A stretch of 64,000 nt of DNA from Deltaproteobacteria bacterium (GTDB lineage: Bacteria > Myxococcota_A > UBA9042 > PHBI01 > JACKFB01): positions 1-64,000 of the forward strand of contig JACKFB010000007.1 in NCBI GenBank assembly GCA_020632695.1. Direction: 5' to 3'. The translations under genes were made by a program, and so were the position numbers. Shown here one piece after another: positions 1 through 8,446 of the stretch (position 1 is its first letter; every line of letters starts with the position of its first letter). Below the pieces are notes generated by a model. That model was not told where the DNA came from. It was given only the letters and a program-made list of their open reading frames with translations, and made no database searches.

Positions 1-236
1 GGGCTCGGTCCCGGCCTCGGTCTCGGGCGCGGGCTCGGTCTCGGTCTCGGTCTCGGGCTCGGTCTCGGTCTCGGGCTCGGGCTCGGGCTCGGGCTCGGCC
101 CCGGTCCCGGTCGCGGCCTCGGTCTCGGTCCCGGTGTCGGGCTCGGGCTCGGGCTCGGTGTCGGTGTCGGTCCCGGGCTCGGGCTCGGGCTCGGCCCCGG
201 CCCCGGTGTCGGTGTCGGCCTCGGCGCCTCGGCCCC
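1..236. repeat. Hexanucleotide array 1 (ctcggt/ctcggg type)
   Basis: Imperfect tandem array of a 6-bp unit, mostly ctcggt or ctcggg with ggtccc and gtgtcg variants. It runs in from outside the window and fades out before the lipoprotein gene at 303. The pure unit has no stop codon in any of six frames (LG, SV, RS; TE, PR, RD), so long open frames across it are meaningless. Four GGG runs spaced by three bases at 73-93 fit the G-quadruplex pattern. Bases 237-302 are ordinary spacer with a purine-rich ribosome binding site before 303. Confidence 0.9.
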
Positions 237-302
237 GGACTTGCGGCCCGCGACGCCTCGCGATACACACCCCGGCTCTTCGCACCGAGGGGGGGATTGA
301 TC

Positions 303-1631
303 ATGAGGACTTTCGCGGCTGCCCGCGTCTGGGGTGTCTGGGCCATCCTGGCGTTCGGCGCCAGCGCCTGTGGTGACGAGGTGCCGGTGGTGCCCGCCGC
401 CGGGGTGTTCGAGGATCTCCCCGTGGGCGAGCTCGAGGGCGACAAGGCCGACGGCGTCTGGGGCCACGCGGTGGAGTGCAAGCCCATCCCCGATCTGCCG
501 GCCCTGGCCGACCCGGAGATCGTCATCAGCCTCGACGGCCTCACCCTGCACCTGCGCGATCGCGCCGGCAGCTACGACCGCGTGTTCCCCATCGGCCCCG
601 GCGCCTTCGAGGACGGCGAGAGCCTCACCCCGACCTCGGACAAGGCCCCTGGCGGCGTCTTCTACACACGCACCGACCTGCCGCCGGTCGTGGACGGCCC
701 CACCCCGGCCCAGGCCGCCTGGGGCTGGAACCAGGTCTGCCGCATGTGGTGGAAGAACGAGGCCGGGCGCATGATCCCCGTCTTCGCCGGCCTGCCCTTC
801 ATCCGCCTGCAGGGGCCGCCGTCGTCGGCCTACGCCATCCACGGCCCGGTCGACAACTACACCCTGCCCAGCGGCGGCAACCTGCGGCGCGGCTTCGTCA
901 GCCACGGCTGCGTCCGGATGGAGGCCGCCGACGTGGTCGAGGTCTACGCGCGCATCCTCGGCCACAAGACGCCGGTGCGCGTCCAGAAGGCCGTCGAGCG
1001 GCGCGAGGACGGCCTCGCGGTGGACCTGGAGAGCCGCTGGATCGGCGCCGAGTGCGACACCGACGCCGACTGCGGCTACTCGGACGGCTGGTGTCGCCAG
1101 AACCCCTACTCGGGCCGCGGCGTCTGCACCCTGCGCTGCGATCTGGCCTGCCCCGACCGCGCCGGCTACCCGACCACCTTCTGCGTCGACGAGCCCGGCC
1201 AGGGCGGCGGCATGTGCGTCGTCAAGGCGATGGCCCAGAACGCCTGGTGCGCCCCCTACGACCATCAGGTCCGCAACAACGGCGTGCCGCGCCACAGCCA
1301 GCCCTCCAAGAAGGCGGACGTGTGCCTGCCGGGGACCGGCGGCTGGATGGGCGACCGCTGCCTGGCCGACGCCGAGTGCACCGGCGGGATCTGCCAGCCC
1401 CTGGCCGACGCCGGCGCGGGGCTGTGCACGCAGGCCTGCACGAAGTACTGCCCCGACCTGGCGGGAGAGGCCCCGACCTTCTGCGTCGCCGGCGGCCCGG
1501 ACAGCGGCCTCACCGGCCAGTGCGTGGCCGTGTGCCAGAGCAACGACGACTGCGCCATCGGCACCACCTGCGAGGAGGAGCCCCGCGTCGGACAGCCCTC
1601 GGTCACGCGCTCGGTGTGCCTGCCGTACTGA
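303..1631 (+). CDS. L,D-transpeptidase (YkuD)-like lipoprotein with Cys-rich tail
   Basis: Predicted exported lipoprotein of 442 residues. A short hydrophobic leader ends in a lipobox-like GASAC. The middle (about residues 50-230) carries the YkuD signature: a His in YAIHGP and, further on, SHGCVRM, which supplies the nucleophilic Cys used by L,D-transpeptidases to cross-link or anchor to peptidoglycan. The C-terminal half is two or three Cys-rich modules (CDTDADC, CTLRCDLACP and similar), an architecture common in myxobacterial surface proteins. ATG 303 is chosen over TTG 297 because GAGG/GGGGG at 287-295 is well spaced for it. Family assignment is firm; the role of the Cys-rich tail is unknown. 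Confidence 0.85.
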   Translation: MRTFAAARVWGVWAILAFGASACGDEVPVVPAAGVFEDLPVGELEGDKADGVWGHAVECKPIPDLPALADPEIVISLDGLTLHLRDRAGSYDRVFPIGPGAFEDGESLTPTSDKAPGGVFYTRTDLPPVVDGPTPAQAAWGWNQVCRMWWKNEAGRMIPVFAGLPFIRLQGPPSSAYAIHGPVDNYTLPSGGNLRRGFVSHGCVRMEAADVVEVYARILGHKTPVRVQKAVERREDGLAVDLESRWIGAECDTDADCGYSDGWCRQNPYSGRGVCTLRCDLACPDRAGYPTTFCVDEPGQGGGMCVVKAMAQNAWCAPYDHQVRNNGVPRHSQPSKKADVCLPGTGGWMGDRCLADAECTGGICQPLADAGAGLCTQACTKYCPDLAGEAPTFCVAGGPDSGLTGQCVAVCQSNDDCAIGTTCEEEPRVGQPSVTRSVCLPY

Positions 1632-1634
1632 GAA

Positions 1635-1650
1635 GGGGGACGCCTCGCGC
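1635..1650 (+). terminator. Small hairpin with CGC-CTC-GCG core after a stop codon
   Basis: Directly after the stop at 1631 lies AAGGGGGACGCCTCGCGC. The stem-loop core CGC-CTC-GCG recurs after the stop codons near 36158 (minus strand) and 45065, where the outer G and C runs make a longer stem. Here the outer C run is missing, so termination strength is doubtful. There is no T tract. Confidence 0.3.
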
Positions 1651-1663
1651 TAAGGTGGCGCCC

Positions 1664-3043
1664 ATGCGGCGAGACCTCCTGTGGCTGTGGGCGGCGACGC
1701 TCGGCGTGGGCGCCTGTGACGCGTCGAGCTGGCTCTGGGGACTCATCCCGCTCGGCGCCGCCTGCCTCTGGGTCGCCTGGCGCGCGCTGAAGAGACCGGC
1801 GCGAGGGCTGCGCGCCACCCGGCTTGGCGCTGGCCCCCGCCTGCCGCGCCGTGGGCTCCCCTCCGCCACCGACTCCGTGACCCTGAGCGGCGAACGCCAG
1901 CCCACCGGCGAGATGACCGCCGTGACCAAGGCCGCGGAGCCGACCGTCGCGCGCCCGCCTTCGCCCACCGAGCGCCTCGCCGGCGACGACGTCCAGTTCA
2001 CAGTCTACCGCCCCGACCTCATCGCGCCGGGCCAGTGGGCCGACCTGCTGGTCTTCGCCCACCTCGCCCGCCCCCGCCCGGGCGCCGCGCCCGACGCCCC
2101 CTCGCCGCTCGAGGAGGTGCACCGCCAGGCCGCGGCCCTGCTCGGCGACGACCTGCCCGATTACGAGGATCTGCGCGCCGACGCCGCCGCGCCCGTGCCC
2201 CGCGAGGGCGAGCTCACCCTGGTCCCCACCATCGAGGGCGTGCGCTTCGTGCCGCCCCAGCGCCCGATGACCTGGCTCGAAGACGTCCACAGCGAGCGCT
2301 TCAAGATGCGCGCGGCGCCCGAGCTGGACGGCGCCACCGCCCGTGGCCACCTGCTCGTGCGCCTGGGCGCCATCGTGCTGGCCGACATCCCGCTGGCGAT
2401 CCCGGTCAGCTCCGAGGTCCGCGCCCCCCGGCCCGCGGCGCCTGCCGAGTCGGCGACCCCCTACCGCCGCATCTTCGCCAGCTACTCCCACAAGGACGTC
2501 GAGGTTGTCCACCAGTTCGAGCGCTACGCCAAGGGCATCGGCGACCGCTACCTGCGTGACGTGGTCCACCTGCGCGCCGGCGAGGTGTGGTCCGCCGCCC
2601 TGGAGCGACTCATCGACGAGGCCGACGTGTTCCAGCTCTTCTGGTCGGGCCATTCCATGCGCTCACCCTACGTGCGCAAGGAGTGGGAGTACGCGCTGGC
2701 GCTCGGCCGTCCTCGCTTCGTCCGCCCCACCTACTGGACGCGCCCGCTGCCCGCCGACGAGGCGCTGGGCCTGCCGCCCCAGACCCTACGGGACCTCGAG
2801 TTCGGCTACATCGGCACCGAGGACGAGGGAGCCGTCCCGCCCGCCGGATCCACGAGCGCGCCAGGCGAGATCCCATTCGAGGTGCTGGCGCCTTCCGACG
2901 ACGAGTCCTTCACCTTCTCGTCCACCGACCAGACCACGGCGGGCCTGCCAGACCCCACCCGCCCGGGCGCCCTGGGCTGGCTCATCGGCGCGGCGCTGCT
3001 CGCGCTGGCCGCCTGGGGTCTCTACCGCTGCCTGGGCGGGTGA
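1664..3043 (+). CDS. Membrane-anchored TIR-domain protein
   Basis: 459 residues. The N-terminus (about 5-44) is hydrophobic with WLWAATLGVGAC, either a membrane segment or a signal. Residues about 100-260 form an uncharacterised domain, and about 267-395 is a TIR domain starting RIFASYSHKD, with the helix SPYVRKEWEYAL, whose Glu is the likely NADase catalytic residue. A second membrane segment (GWLIGAALLALAAWGLY) is at the extreme C-terminus. TIR domains in bacteria cleave or rearrange NAD or act as scaffolds; many serve in antiphage defence, but no defence partner gene is adjacent here. ATG 1664 is the first good start after the preceding stop. Confidence 0.8.
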   Translation: MRRDLLWLWAATLGVGACDASSWLWGLIPLGAACLWVAWRALKRPARGLRATRLGAGPRLPRRGLPSATDSVTLSGERQPTGEMTAVTKAAEPTVARPPSPTERLAGDDVQFTVYRPDLIAPGQWADLLVFAHLARPRPGAAPDAPSPLEEVHRQAAALLGDDLPDYEDLRADAAAPVPREGELTLVPTIEGVRFVPPQRPMTWLEDVHSERFKMRAAPELDGATARGHLLVRLGAIVLADIPLAIPVSSEVRAPRPAAPAESATPYRRIFASYSHKDVEVVHQFERYAKGIGDRYLRDVVHLRAGEVWSAALERLIDEADVFQLFWSGHSMRSPYVRKEWEYALALGRPRFVRPTYWTRPLPADEALGLPPQTLRDLEFGYIGTEDEGAVPPAGSTSAPGEIPFEVLAPSDDESFTFSSTDQTTAGLPDPTRPGALGWLIGAALLALAAWGLYRCLGG

Positions 3044-3049
3044 CCCTGG

Positions 3050-3079
3050 TTCGACAGGCCGCGGCCCGGCCGCTATCCT
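3050..3079 (+). promoter_or_regulatory. Candidate sigma-70 promoter for xdhAB
   Basis: TTCGAC at 3050-3055 and TATCCT at 3074-3079, separated by 18 bp, lie about 43 bp before the xdhA start. The match is moderate, but both boxes stand out in this GC-rich gap. Confidence 0.4.
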
Positions 3080-3121
3080 GCGGGTTCGCGACCCGCGCGC
3101 CCGGTCGCGTGGAGGTCGCCC

Positions 3122-4582
3122 TTGGAACCGGTCCGATTCTGGCTCAACGGAGCCCTCGTCGAGGAGCACGACGCCTCCCCGACCACCACGCTGCTCGACT
3201 ACCTGCGCCGCACCCTCCGCCAGACCGGCACCAAGGAGGGCTGCGCCGAGGGCGACTGCGGCGCCTGCACGGTGGCCGTCCTCGACACCGAGGGGCCCTC
3301 GAGTGCGCGCTGGCGTTCCGTCAACGCATGCCTGGTCCTGCTGCCCATGGTCCATGGCCGGCACCTGGTCACCGTCGAGGGCCTGCGCCGGGACGGCGTC
3401 TACCACCCGGTCCAGGACGCGCTTGCCCGCGCCATGGGCTCCCAGTGCGGCTACTGCACGCCCGGCGTGGTCATGTCGATGTTCGAGGCCTGCTACCGTG
3501 ACGACCTCGACGAGGACTGGCAGGTGGACGACCAGATGTGCGGCAACCTCTGCCGCTGCACGGGTTACCGGCCCATCCGCGAGGCGGCCCAGGCCATCGC
3601 CGGCCTCGCCCCCGACGACCACTTCGCCCGCCTGGCCGCCTCCCAGGTCCCGCCGGCCCCCGCGCTGAGCTACGAGGCACACGGCCAGCGCTTCTTCGCG
3701 CCGCGCAGCCTCGAGGCGCTCTTCGACATCCTCGACGCCCACCCGGATCATCGCCTGGTCACCGGCGCCACCGACCTGGGCCTCGACGTCACCAAGCGCC
3801 GCAAGCGCTTCCCCTGCCTGGTCTCGCTCGAGAACCTCAGCGACCTGCGCATCATCGAGGCGCGCACCGACGGCCTCACCCTCGGCGCCGGGCTCACGCT
3901 GGCCGACCTCGAGCTGGTCACCCGCCGGCTGCTCCCGCCCCTGTCGCGCATGCTGCGCTACTTCGGCGCGCGCCAGATCAAGAACCGCGCGACCCTGGGC
4001 GGCAACCTCGCCAACGCCTCGCCCATCGGTGACACGGCGCCGGTGCTGCTGGCGCTGGACGCCTCGGTCATCGCCCGCTCGCGCCAGGGCGAGCGCGTCA
4101 TCCCCGTCGACGCCTTCTTCGAGGGCTACCGCAAGACCGCTCTGCGCCCCGGCGAGATCATCGCCCGCGTGGACTTCCCCTCGACCCCCACCGACGCCCG
4201 GGTAGGCGTCTACAAGGTCTCCAAGCGCCGCGAGCTGGACATCAGCGCCGTCTGCGCCGCCATGCGGGTGCGGGTCGGCGACGACGGCGTGATCACCGAG
4301 GCGCGCATCGCCTATGGGGGCATGGCGGCGACCCCCTCGCGGGCCCACCGCGTCGAGGCGCTGCTGGTGGGGCGCCCCTTCGAGGCCGTCACCTTCGAGG
4401 CCGCCGCCCCGGCCATCGCCGACGACTTCCAGCCCATCGACGACCACCGCGGCTCCGCCTGGTATCGGCGCACCGTCGCCCAGAACCTGTTGCGCGGCTT
4501 CTTCGAGGAGACGCGCTCCGCCCGCTTCCGCCCGCTGCCGGAAGCGCCTTCGAGCACCGTCCAGGTCGAGGTGGCCTCGTGA
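3122..4582 (+). CDS. xdhA: Xanthine dehydrogenase small subunit (2Fe-2S/FAD)
   Basis: 486 residues. It carries the electron-transfer cofactors of xanthine dehydrogenase, which oxidises hypoxanthine and xanthine to urate. The first [2Fe-2S] cluster is bound by GCAEGDCGACTV and the second by CGYCTPG plus MCGNLCRCTGYRP (within residues 1-165). The FAD domain follows with TGATDLGLDVTK and TLGGNLANASPIGD. Length is typical for XdhA with fused FAD domain. The TTG start is supported by GGAGG at 3111-3115, six bases upstream. It overlaps xdhB by four bases (GTGA), so the two are translationally coupled. It opens the purine-degradation region. Confidence 0.93.
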   Translation: MEPVRFWLNGALVEEHDASPTTTLLDYLRRTLRQTGTKEGCAEGDCGACTVAVLDTEGPSSARWRSVNACLVLLPMVHGRHLVTVEGLRRDGVYHPVQDALARAMGSQCGYCTPGVVMSMFEACYRDDLDEDWQVDDQMCGNLCRCTGYRPIREAAQAIAGLAPDDHFARLAASQVPPAPALSYEAHGQRFFAPRSLEALFDILDAHPDHRLVTGATDLGLDVTKRRKRFPCLVSLENLSDLRIIEARTDGLTLGAGLTLADLELVTRRLLPPLSRMLRYFGARQIKNRATLGGNLANASPIGDTAPVLLALDASVIARSRQGERVIPVDAFFEGYRKTALRPGEIIARVDFPSTPTDARVGVYKVSKRRELDISAVCAAMRVRVGDDGVITEARIAYGGMAATPSRAHRVEALLVGRPFEAVTFEAAAPAIADDFQPIDDHRGSAWYRRTVAQNLLRGFFEETRSARFRPLPEAPSSTVQVEVAS

Positions 4583-6951
4583 ACGCCGAACACCCCCCGC
4601 GCTCCCCGCTGCATCAGCCCGCCCTGCACGACAGCGGCTACAAGCACACCAGCGGCGAGGCGCTCTACGTCGACGACCTCCCGCTGCCGCCCGGCACGCT
4701 GCACGCGCTGCCCGTCGGCTCCAACGTCGCCCGCGGCCGCATCACCGCCTGCGACGCCAGCGCGGCCCTGGCCATCCCGGGCGTGCGCGCCGTGCTCTTC
4801 GCCCGTGACATCCCTGGCGACAACCTCATCGGCCCCATCGTCCACGACGAGCCGCTGCTGGCCGACGGCGAGGTGTTCTACTGCGGCCAGGCCATCGCCG
4901 TCGTCATCGCGGACGACATCGAGGCCTGCCGGGACGGCGTCCAGGCAGTGCGCGTCGACATCGAGCCGCTCGAGCCCATCCTCGACATCGAGACCGCCAT
5001 CGAGCGCGAGTCGTGGCTGGTCGACCCGCACGTCATCGCCCGCGGCGACGTGCGCCACGGCATGGCCCACGCGGCGACCATCCTGCGCGGCGAGACCCGC
5101 AACGGCGCGCAGGACCACTTCTACCTGGAGACCCACGCCACCCTCGCGCTGCCCGAGGAGGACGGCTGCGTGCGGTTGTACTCGTCGACCCAGCACCCCA
5201 CCGAGGTGCAGAAGCTGGTGGCGCACGTGCTGGGCCTGGGCTCGAACCAGGTCGTCTGCGAGGTCCCGCGCATGGGCGGGGCCTTCGGCGGCAAGGAGTC
5301 CCAGGCCTCCAACTACGCCTGCATGGCGGCGCTGGGCGCCATCCACACCGGGCGGCCGGTGAAGGTGTGGCTCGATCGCGACACCGACATGGCCCAGACC
5401 GGCAAGCGGCATCCGTTCTGGACCCGCTACGAGGCCGGCTTCGACAACGACGGGCGCCTCATCGCCCTGGACGTGCACATCTATGCCGACGGCGGCTGGA
5501 GCATCGATCTCACCGGCCCCATCCTCGACCGCGCCCTCTTCCACCTCGACAACGCCTACTTCATCGAGGCGCTGCGCTTCGAGGGCCGCGCCTGCCGCAC
5601 CAACCTGCCGTCGAACACGGCCTTCCGCGGCTTTGGCGGCCCCCAGGGCATGCTGGTGGTCGAGGAGGCGCTCAACCGCTACGCCGAGCAGATGGAGCTG
5701 GACCCCGCCGACGTCCGGCGCCTCAACTACTACGGCGCGGCGCCTCGCGACCTGACCCCCTACGGCCAGCAGGTCACCGACAACCGCCTCGAACGCATCC
5801 ACACCGAGCTGCTCACCAGCGCCGACTACCTGGCGCGGCGCGACGCCATCGAGCGGTTCAACGCCGGCTCGCGCTTCGTCAAACGCGGCATCGGCTTCCA
5901 GCCGGTGAAGTTCGGCATCTCCTTCACCAAGAGCATCCTGAACCAGGCCGGCGCGCTGATGCTGGTCTACGCCGACGGGACGGTGCAGCTCAACCACGGC
6001 GGCACCGAGATGGGCCAGGGCCTGCACACCAAGATGATGGCCGTCGCCGCCCACGAGCTGGGCGTGCCCCTGGCCAGCGTGCGGGCCATGCCCACCTCCA
6101 CCGAGAAGGTGCCCAACACCTCGGCCACCGCCGCGTCGAGCGGCGCCGACTTGAACGGGCAGGCCGTCAAGGCCGCCTGCGAGGAGATCCGCGAGCGCAT
6201 GCGACCGGTCGCGGCCCGCCTGCTCGACGTGCCGGCGGCCGACGCCGCCACGCTGCACTTCGAGGGCGGCTACGTCAGCGCCCCGGCCGGCGGGCGCGTC
6301 ACCTTCGCCGAGGTCGCCACCGCCTGCTGGGCCGAGCGCGTCAGCCTGTCGGCCACCGGCTTCTACCGCACCCCCGGCGTCCACTACGACGCCCAGGCCG
6401 GGCGCGGGCGGCCCTTCTACTACTACGCCTACGGCGGCGCGGTGACCGAGGTCGAGGTGAGCGGCCTCACCGGCGAGCATCGACTGCTGCGGGCCGACAT
6501 CCTGCACGACGTGGGCGCCTCCCTGGTGCCCGGCATCGATCTCGGCCAGGTCGAGGGCGGCTTCGTCCAGGGCCTGGGCTGGCTGACCATGGAGGAGGTC
6601 CTCTTCGACGCCAACGGGCGCGGCCTCACCACGGGCCCCTCGACCTACAAGGTCCCCGCCGTGGGCGACGTGCCCTCGGACTTCCGCGTCAGCCTCCTCG
6701 AGCGCGCCCCGCAGCCCGGCGTCATCCACGGCAGCAAGGCCGTCGGCGAGCCCCCCCTGATGCTGGCCATCTCGGTGGTCACCGCGCTGCGCCACGCCAT
6801 CGCCGCCTTCGGCCGCCCCGGCTACGAGGTCCAGCTCGCCCCCCCCTGCACCCCCGAAGCCATCCTCCGCGCCATCGTCAGCCAACGCGACCGAGCCCTC
6901 ACCCACGCCGTGGGCCTGGCCCGGAAGGTCGCGGCGTCGCCGGAATTGTGA
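4579..6951 (+). CDS. xdhB: Xanthine dehydrogenase molybdopterin-binding subunit
   Basis: 790 residues, the normal length for XdhB. It binds the molybdenum cofactor and hydroxylates the purine ring. Visible motifs are GGAFGGKE, RGFGGPQGM, GTEMGQGLHTK, TSATAASSGADLNG, and the catalytic Glu in KAVGEPPLML. It starts with GTG overlapping the xdhA stop. No xdhC chaperone gene is adjacent. The stop codon TGA at 6949-6951 is also the first triplet of a repeated 110-bp element, followed by a hexanucleotide array. Confidence 0.93.
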   Translation: MNAEHPPRSPLHQPALHDSGYKHTSGEALYVDDLPLPPGTLHALPVGSNVARGRITACDASAALAIPGVRAVLFARDIPGDNLIGPIVHDEPLLADGEVFYCGQAIAVVIADDIEACRDGVQAVRVDIEPLEPILDIETAIERESWLVDPHVIARGDVRHGMAHAATILRGETRNGAQDHFYLETHATLALPEEDGCVRLYSSTQHPTEVQKLVAHVLGLGSNQVVCEVPRMGGAFGGKESQASNYACMAALGAIHTGRPVKVWLDRDTDMAQTGKRHPFWTRYEAGFDNDGRLIALDVHIYADGGWSIDLTGPILDRALFHLDNAYFIEALRFEGRACRTNLPSNTAFRGFGGPQGMLVVEEALNRYAEQMELDPADVRRLNYYGAAPRDLTPYGQQVTDNRLERIHTELLTSADYLARRDAIERFNAGSRFVKRGIGFQPVKFGISFTKSILNQAGALMLVYADGTVQLNHGGTEMGQGLHTKMMAVAAHELGVPLASVRAMPTSTEKVPNTSATAASSGADLNGQAVKAACEEIRERMRPVAARLLDVPAADAATLHFEGGYVSAPAGGRVTFAEVATACWAERVSLSATGFYRTPGVHYDAQAGRGRPFYYYAYGGAVTEVEVSGLTGEHRLLRADILHDVGASLVPGIDLGQVEGGFVQGLGWLTMEEVLFDANGRGLTTGPSTYKVPAVGDVPSDFRVSLLERAPQPGVIHGSKAVGEPPLMLAISVVTALRHAIAAFGRPGYEVQLAPPCTPEAILRAIVSQRDRALTHAVGLARKVAASPEL

Positions 6952-7058
6952 TCGAGGCACCGGCTGAGGCGCCTGGGAACGCCGTGGCCGGCGTCGTTCG
7001 CTCGGGTCGCGTGTGCGGCGTGCTCGGAGCACGCCTCCGTGCGCCCTCGCTCACTCCT
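6949..7058 (+). repeat. 110-bp structured 3'-end element, copy A
   Basis: This stretch begins at the xdhB stop codon and ends just before hexanucleotide array 2. It aligns without gaps to the reverse complement of 38787-38896, which begins inside the stop codon of an unrelated gene and also runs into an array. By hand about 86 of 110 positions agree. Invariant blocks are GATCGAGGCACCG, GTCGTTCGCTCGGGTC and GCCCTCGCTCACTCCT. At 7017-7035 is an 8-bp stem GGCGTGCT/AGCACGCC with a CGG loop. The other copy has a different stem centred on the same position, so structure seems conserved rather than sequence. It could be a transcription terminator, a 3'-UTR element or part of a mobile repeat. Confidence 0.7.
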
Positions 7059-7099
7059 TGGCCACGACGCCCCCAGACGCCTCATCCGGCGCCTCGTAC

Positions 7100-7545
7100 T
7101 TGCCGGGTTGGGCCCGGGCTCGGGCCCGGCCTCGGACTTGGACTCGGGCTCGGGCTCGGGCTCGGCCTCGGACTCGGACTTGGGCTCGGCCTCGGTCACG
7201 GACTCGGTCCCGGACTCGGGCTCGGGCTCGGCCCCGGTCTCGGCCTCGGACTCGGGCTCGGACTCGGGCTCGGACTCGGTCCCGGTCCCGGGCTCGGGCT
7301 CGGCCTCGGTCCCGGACTCGGGCCCGGGCTTGGGCTCGGTCCCGGTCTCGGCCTCGGACTCGGACCCGGCCACGGGCTCGGGCTCGGTCCCGGTCTCGGG
7401 CTCGGACTCGGACTCGGACTCGGTCTCGGTCCCGGTCTCGGCCTCGGTCACGGACTCGGTCCCGGCCTCGGCCTCGGACTCGGTCTCGGCGACGGCGCCG
7501 GTCTCGGCCTCGGCGCCGGCCCCGGGCCTCGGCCTCGGCCTCCGC
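7100..7545. repeat. Hexanucleotide array 2
   Basis: About 440 bp of degenerate ctcggt/ctcggg/ctcgga hexamers between the convergent ends of xdhB and arsM. Every frame stays open because the unit encodes no stop. Bases 7059-7099 between the 110-bp element and the array show nothing recognisable. The array ends a few bases before the arsM stop. Confidence 0.9.
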
Positions 7546-7553
7546 CGTCCGCC

Positions 7554-8375
7554 TCAGCAGCAGCTCGGTCCGCAGCAGGGCTCTTCAGCCTTCCCGCCGG
7601 GCTTGATGGCCTCGATGTTCGCCGAGGCGACGTAGTCCTCGGCGCCGCTTCCCGGGAACCAGTCGGCGATGAAGGCGCGGCTCTCGGGCTTGACGTCGAT
7701 GGCCACCTGCTCGAAGCCGGCTTCGCGCAGCATCGTCTCCAGCTCGGCGACGGGGGCCGCGGCGGCGACGCAGCCGGCCAGGGCCTGGAGATCGTTGGCC
7801 AGCGCCTCGGGGAGCGGGGCGGTGGCCACCACGTCGGAGATGGCCAGGCGACCACCGGGCGACAGCACGCGGAAGGCCTCGCGGAAGACCTGGGCCTTGT
7901 CGGGCGACAGGTTGATGACGCAGTTGGACAGGATGACGTCGACGGTGCCCGTGTCCACCGGCAGGTGCTCGATCTCACCCAGGCGGAACTCCACGTTGTC
8001 GGCGCCCAGCTTCTCCGCGTTCTCCCGGGCCTTGGCCAGCATCGAGGGGGTCATGTCCACGCCGATGACGCGGCCCGAGGGGCCCACCTTGCGCCAGGCG
8101 AGCAGCGCGTCGAAGCCGGCGCCGCTGCCCAGATCCAGGACCGTCTCACCCGGCTTCATCGCCGCGATGGCCTGGGGGTTCCCGCAGCCGAGGCCCAGGT
8201 TGGCGTCCGGCGCGGCGGCCAGATCCTCGGCCGAGTATCCGAGGGCCAGGGACGCGTCGGGACTGGGCCCGCAGCAGCCCGGCGTCGGCCCGCAGGAGCC
8301 CGGGGCGGCCTTCACCACTGCGCCGTAGTGGTCGCGCACCACCGTGCGCACGTGATCGGGGGTGGTCTCGTTCAT
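7554..8375 (-). CDS. arsM: Arsenite methyltransferase ArsM
   Basis: 273 residues. It uses S-adenosylmethionine to methylate As(III), giving volatile or less bound arsenicals. The SAM-binding motif is VLDLGSGAGFDALL, followed by VIGVDMTPSML. Cys residues expected to bind arsenic are in LGLGCGNP and ILSNCVINL, with extra Cys clusters at both ends (GCCG near residue 34, CCGPSCC at the terminus). ATG 8375 has CGAGGAGAGA just upstream, and the frame upstream of it is not needed. It lies 71 bp downstream of arsR on the same strand, so the pair probably forms an arsenic-inducible operon. Confidence 0.92.
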   Translation of the reverse strand: MNETTPDHVRTVVRDHYGAVVKAAPGSCGPTPGCCGPSPDASLALGYSAEDLAAAPDANLGLGCGNPQAIAAMKPGETVLDLGSGAGFDALLAWRKVGPSGRVIGVDMTPSMLAKARENAEKLGADNVEFRLGEIEHLPVDTGTVDVILSNCVINLSPDKAQVFREAFRVLSPGGRLAISDVVATAPLPEALANDLQALAGCVAAAAPVAELETMLREAGFEQVAIDVKPESRAFIADWFPGSGAEDYVASANIEAIKPGGKAEEPCCGPSCC

Positions 8376-8446
8376 GGTGCTCTCTCCTCGTGGGGCAGGC
8401 TTCGAGTCAAAATCGTACACAGGCGATACAGCCGCGAGCGCAGCGC

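Noticed and set aside
297..302. TTG 297 as the start of the transpeptidase gene
   Set aside because: ATG 303 has better spacing from the purine-rich ribosome binding site.
4312..7032. Very long minus-strand open frames antisense to xdhAB and similarly antisense to many other genes
   Set aside because: They mirror the codon bias of the plus-strand genes, carry no recognisable motifs, and are expected in very GC-rich DNA.
6822..7606. Long open frames on both strands encoding SVSV, LGLG, TETE or RSRS-type proteins
   Set aside because: They arise because the ctcggt unit contains no stop in any frame; there is no start signal or non-repetitive conserved domain.
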